This document shows positions 61,515 to 64,000 of a DNA stretch of 64,000 nucleotides, piece after piece. A program made the translations under genes and the position numbers. This stretch comes from JBBSAT01 sp046351235 (lineage in GTDB: Bacteria; Myxococcota_A; Polyangia; Polyangiales; Sandaracinaceae). The notes under the pieces were generated by a model. The model saw nothing but the letters and a program-made list of their open reading frames with translations, had not been told where the DNA came from and did not search any database. Numbering within the stretch: position 1 is the stretch's first letter; each line of letters begins with the position of its first letter. Location: assembly GCA_046351235.1 (NCBI GenBank), contig JAXLYV010000001.1:1736001-1800000 (forward strand). Direction: 5' to 3'.

Positions 61515-61681
61515 GCTCCACCCGTTCTGCGCGCCGCGCTCGCTCTGTGCTTCAACGAAGTACACCGCGCCCCAACGCACGCAAGTTGGCTTCCAGCGCG
61601 TTGCTCAGTGACTGCGGACGCGCACCTGGCCCTGCGCCGCTGCGGAGACGGGAGAGCTGCGACGCCACGTCCCTCGCGGAC

Positions 61682-62961
61682 CTAGCAGGCTGCTGAAAAA
61701 CCCGTGTCTGCGACCGCGACATCGGGCTTCGCCGCGGGCGCTTTTCGATGCTCGCGATGCTGTTGGCGGCTCGCCGCGTCTGGTCGCGGCTCACGCGGGG
61801 AGCAGCTTGGTCATCCTGAGCAGGTTGTACGCGGCGGCGGCGACGTGCGCGTAGAGCTGGGTGCGAGCAACGCCTCTGAATCTCGTTCGTCTGAAGCCAC
61901 CGATGGTCTTCATCCATCCGAAGATCGACTCGATTCGGCGCCGGATCTTCTGGCTCACCGCGTAGCCCTCGTGGCGCGTCGTGCGCGCGTCGATCGCGGA
62001 TCTGCGCCGCGCGTGCTCGTTCTGCGCGACGTGCGGCGTGATGCCGTAGAAGCGCGCCGCATCGACGAAGCCGCGCGTGTCGTAGGCCTTGTCGGCGCCC
62101 ATCGTGATCTGGTTCGACGTCGGGAGCGCGCGGTTCGCGAGATCGATCGCGGCCGACGTCTCCGCGTCGCCGCGCGCCTCGGTCACGTTCAGGTCGACAA
62201 CGAGGCCGTGCCGATTCTCCATGAGCACGTTGCCGGTGAACGAGAGCTTCGCCTCGCGGCCCTTGCCCTTGCGCATGATCTTCGCCTCGGGGTCGGTCTT
62301 CGACGCGTGCGTGTCGTTCGAGCGCTTCGTGCCGCGGAAGTCGCCCCAGCCGTTGCCGTCGCCCCTGTCGTCGTCGTCCTCGTCCTTCGGGCGGAAGCTC
62401 TTCATCGACGCCCACGCCTCGATCAACGTGCCATCGACCGAGAAGTGATCCGCGCTCATCAGCCGCGCCTTCTTCGCGCTTCCGACCACTGCCTGCAGGA
62501 ATCGGTGCGCGACCTCGTGCTCGAGCAGCCGATCGCGGTTCCGCGAGAACGAGCTCGCGTCGAACGGCTCGTCGATCATGTTCATGTCGAGGAACCACTT
62601 GAAGAGAAGGTCGTACCGGAGCCGCTCGCAGAACTGCCGCTCGCTGCGCACCGAGTAGAGCGCGATCAGCAACATCGACTTGAGCAGCGTCTCGGGCGGA
62701 ATCGAGGGCCGACCCTCGCTGGCGTACATCGCGTCGAACGTGGGCGACAGCTCGCGCAGCGCCTCGTCGGCGAGTGCCTTGATCCGCCGCACCGGGTGGT
62801 CCTTCGGGACCATCTCCTCGGGCGACATCAGAGCGAGCATCGACGACTGCTTTTCCCGTTGGCCGCGCATGCACCGAGGAGATCACGCCGCCCTCACGCC
62901 GTCGATCCCCGCAGCGTGTCCGTCCTCACGCTCGGCGAGGACTTTCTCAGCACCCTGCTAG
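61682..62961 (-). mobile_element. IS5-like insertion sequence with CTAG target duplication
   Basis: Element 61686-62957 (1272 bp). Terminal inverted repeats: CAGGCTGCTGAAAAA at the left and, read from the right end, CAGGGTGCTGAGAAA; 13 of 15 match. Both sides carry CTAG (61682-61685, 62958-62961), the 4-bp target duplication. One transposase gene inside, intact. The family label rests on the transposase type and CTAG duplication and should be checked against an IS database. Confidence 0.85.
61791..62870 (-). CDS. IS transposase, DDE type (IS5-like)
   Basis: 359 residues. N-terminal DUF772-like region about 15-100 (MVPKDHPVRRIKALADEALR, PPETLLKSMLLIALYSVRSE). DDE candidates: Asp146 in FSVDGTLIEAW, Asp260 in MGADKAYDTRGF, Glu313 in RRIESIFGWMKT. 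An acidic insertion (KDEDDDDRGDG, residues about 162-172) lies between the first two. Complete with no lesion, so the element may still be mobile. GC content is similar to the host, so it may have come from a relative. Confidence 0.9.
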   Translation of the reverse strand: MRGQREKQSSMLALMSPEEMVPKDHPVRRIKALADEALRELSPTFDAMYASEGRPSIPPETLLKSMLLIALYSVRSERQFCERLRYDLLFKWFLDMNMIDEPFDASSFSRNRDRLLEHEVAHRFLQAVVGSAKKARLMSADHFSVDGTLIEAWASMKSFRPKDEDDDDRGDGNGWGDFRGTKRSNDTHASKTDPEAKIMRKGKGREAKLSFTGNVLMENRHGLVVDLNVTEARGDAETSAAIDLANRALPTSNQITMGADKAYDTRGFVDAARFYGITPHVAQNEHARRRSAIDARTTRHEGYAVSQKIRRRIESIFGWMKTIGGFRRTRFRGVARTQLYAHVAAAAYNLLRMTKLLPA

Positions 62962-63928
62962 CGTCGGCTCCGCGCGCGGGTGCATCCACCAGGCTGGGTC
63001 GCACGTCGGCCGCAGCTCCGCCGCGCGCATCCGAGTCGGGCGGGAGCCAGTCGTTCGTTTGGAAGCCGCCGGGTCCGAACGAAGCTCCGCGCCGGTGACG
63101 TCGTGCGCGCTGCTCTCGCAGATAGGCTGGCGTGAATGCCCACGCGAGCCAACGCGCAAGCGCGTCCGTCGGCCCAGCGAAGTCATCTCCCGGATCTTCG
63201 GGCCCCGAGTGTCCCATGCCCGTCGGGAGGTCGGCGGCGCCGCGATCGAACAACGGCCGTCCACGGATCTGCATGACGCTATCGACGTAGTCGTTCTCGA
63301 TTTCCTGTCGCCGCTCCATCAATTGCTCGAGCGGAAATCCGATTTGACTCAAGTGGGCGAACTGCGCGTTCCATGCAGCAACGGCGCGATCGTGCTCTTC
63401 GCGAGCCTCATGCAATTGCTGGCGCATCTCTGCGTATCGCTGCCCTCCTGTATTCGCGCCTGAGTGATCGCTGCTCCCGTGGACCGCGGGATCTCCGGAA
63501 TCCGGATACACGACCTCGGTCAACGCGGTACGCCGGACCGGATCCCCCGTTGGAAACTGCTGGCTCGATGGGTCGTTCGGGTCGCCCGCGACCCAGCCGC
63601 GGGTGTCTCCGAGTGCGCTCAATGCCGCCCCAAGGAGCCCCCCGCTCCCAAGGCCACCCTCCCCGACAACTCCTATACCGTCTCGCCGGCCCGGTCCCCG
63701 CCCCTCACCTCCGATCGCGATCGCTACGTCGGCGACCTCGCCCACCCGTAGGTCCACCCCCCTCGCCGCCGCCGCGTCGGCGACGCCGCGCATGATGTCG
63801 GCGAGCTGGCGATCGGGGACCCCGGCGACGTGGACCGACGCGATCTTGTGATCGCTCGCCACCTCGTCGATCGCGACGAACTTGTTCTTGCCCATCGTTC
63901 GCTCCTCGCGCCTCTGCGCCGTCGTCGT

Positions 63929-64000
63929 TCAGTCCATCACTTCGCTCAGGATGGGATCGCGCTCCTCCTCGAGGTCCCTCGGGCCGGGATCGCGGTTCTT
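63929..64000 (-). CDS. Short acidic ORF leading cassette 2 (5' end outside window)
   Basis: The last 23 residues before the stop at 63929 read KNRDPGPRDLEEERDPILSE then VMD. Same sequence as the end of the 60550-60642 ORF apart from three residues. It ends 33 bases before the MGKN copy 2 ATG, matching the spacing in cassette 1. The start lies beyond the window, so its true length decides whether this is a small protein or the tail of a larger gene. Confidence 0.55.
   Translation of the reverse strand, partial: KNRDPGPRDLEEERDPILSEVMD

Larger units (their letters stand above)
61552..63895 (-). pseudogene. MGKN-head protein, copy 2, split by an IS
   Basis: ATG 63895 opens MGKNKFVAIDEVASDHKIAS then VHVAGVPDRQLADIMRGVAD and AAAARGVDLRVGEVADVAIA, followed by a Gly-rich stretch and a unique part (RQQLHEAREEHDRAVAAWNA, PLEQLMERRQEIENDYVDSV, ALARWLAWAFTPAYLREQRA). 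It runs into the IS at 62957 and stops at 62894. Removing 61686-62957 and one CTAG joins it in frame to RSARDVASQLSRLRSGAGPG and ALEANLRALGRGVLR, stop 61552: 355 residues in total. Head about 62 residues shared with copy 1; tail unrelated. No known domain recognised. Also carries CGAGGAGCG before the ATG. Confidence 0.75.

Noticed and set aside
59130..64000. Naming the MGKN proteins as T6SS or contact-dependent toxins
   Set aside because: Head shows no PAAR, VgrG, Hcp, TPS or filamentous repeat signature; the effector idea is kept only as a layout-based inference.

Overview
This 64 kb window is high-GC, gene-dense bacterial chromosome. It most likely comes from a Myxococcota (Polyangiales-like) bacterium. 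The clues are many secreted lipoproteins with Ser/Pro/Asp-rich linkers, a MYXO-CTERM-type C-terminal anchor on an LPMO-like protein, a DUF4388-DnaJ-TPR regulator, Pro-rich outer-membrane barrels, and a complete phe-ihfA-merR core block. The genus is inference; no rRNA or other species marker is present.

Region by region. 1-6.9 kb: a PAS/GAF sensor histidine kinase cut by the left edge, a glutathione S-transferase translationally coupled to a citrate synthase with its own HTH domain, a divergent second citrate synthase sharing a palindrome-rich control region, and a GlcD/DLD-type FAD oxidase. 7-14.2 kb: translation and housekeeping core (rpmI, rplT, an attenuator-like hairpin, pheS, pheT, ihfA, a MerR regulator, tRNA-Pro, surE, apt, tRNA-Arg). 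14.3-25.6 kb: cell-surface region with an LPMO-like anchored protein, a four-gene minus-strand cluster in which two paralogous outer-membrane barrels bracket two lipoproteins (one a large alpha/beta-hydrolase-like lipoprotein), and another lipoprotein. 25.6-30.2 kb: DUF2277, an ArsR-HTH/methyltransferase fusion next to ahcY, a membrane protein carrying a REP-like sequence inside its coding region, and ppa. 30.3-35.1 kb: a tight minus-strand operon lgt-moaB-nudix-cyaY-membrane protein and a lipoprotein. 35.1-39.2 kb: an esterase lipoprotein, a fatty-acid hydroxylase/TetR divergon with two matching operators, and a frameshifted RelA/SpoT gene coupled to a small partner. 39.2-54.8 kb: homocysteine methyltransferase/MTHFR fusion, RluA, a methyltransferase with a very long disordered N-terminus coupled to psd, DUF4388-DnaJ, cysS, an alkaline-phosphatase-superfamily enzyme and an epimerase.

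54.8-64 kb is accessory DNA. A REP-associated tyrosine transposase (RAYT) lies between inverted sets of short REP-like repeats, which recur to 59.1 kb among small secreted proteins (a metzincin protease, a periplasmic protein). Beyond it are two copies of an unrecognised cassette: a short acidic ORF ending in EEERDPILSEVMD, then a protein starting with an almost identical MGKN domain but with an unrelated C-terminal part, then a different lipoprotein. One MGKN gene is broken by loss of one G in a G6 tract. The other is split by a 1.27 kb IS with a CTAG target duplication, and its frame is restored exactly when the IS is removed. The conserved-head/variable-tail/cognate-lipoprotein layout resembles polymorphic effector-immunity loci. 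It is my best candidate for an undescribed system, but that function is inferred from layout only.

Functional links: the window holds several steps of the activated-methyl cycle (ahcY with its SAM-domain regulator, and the MetH-like/MTHFR fusion), envelope lipid and lipoprotein maturation (lgt, psd, fatty-acid hydroxylase) and a large set of lipoprotein clients for lgt.
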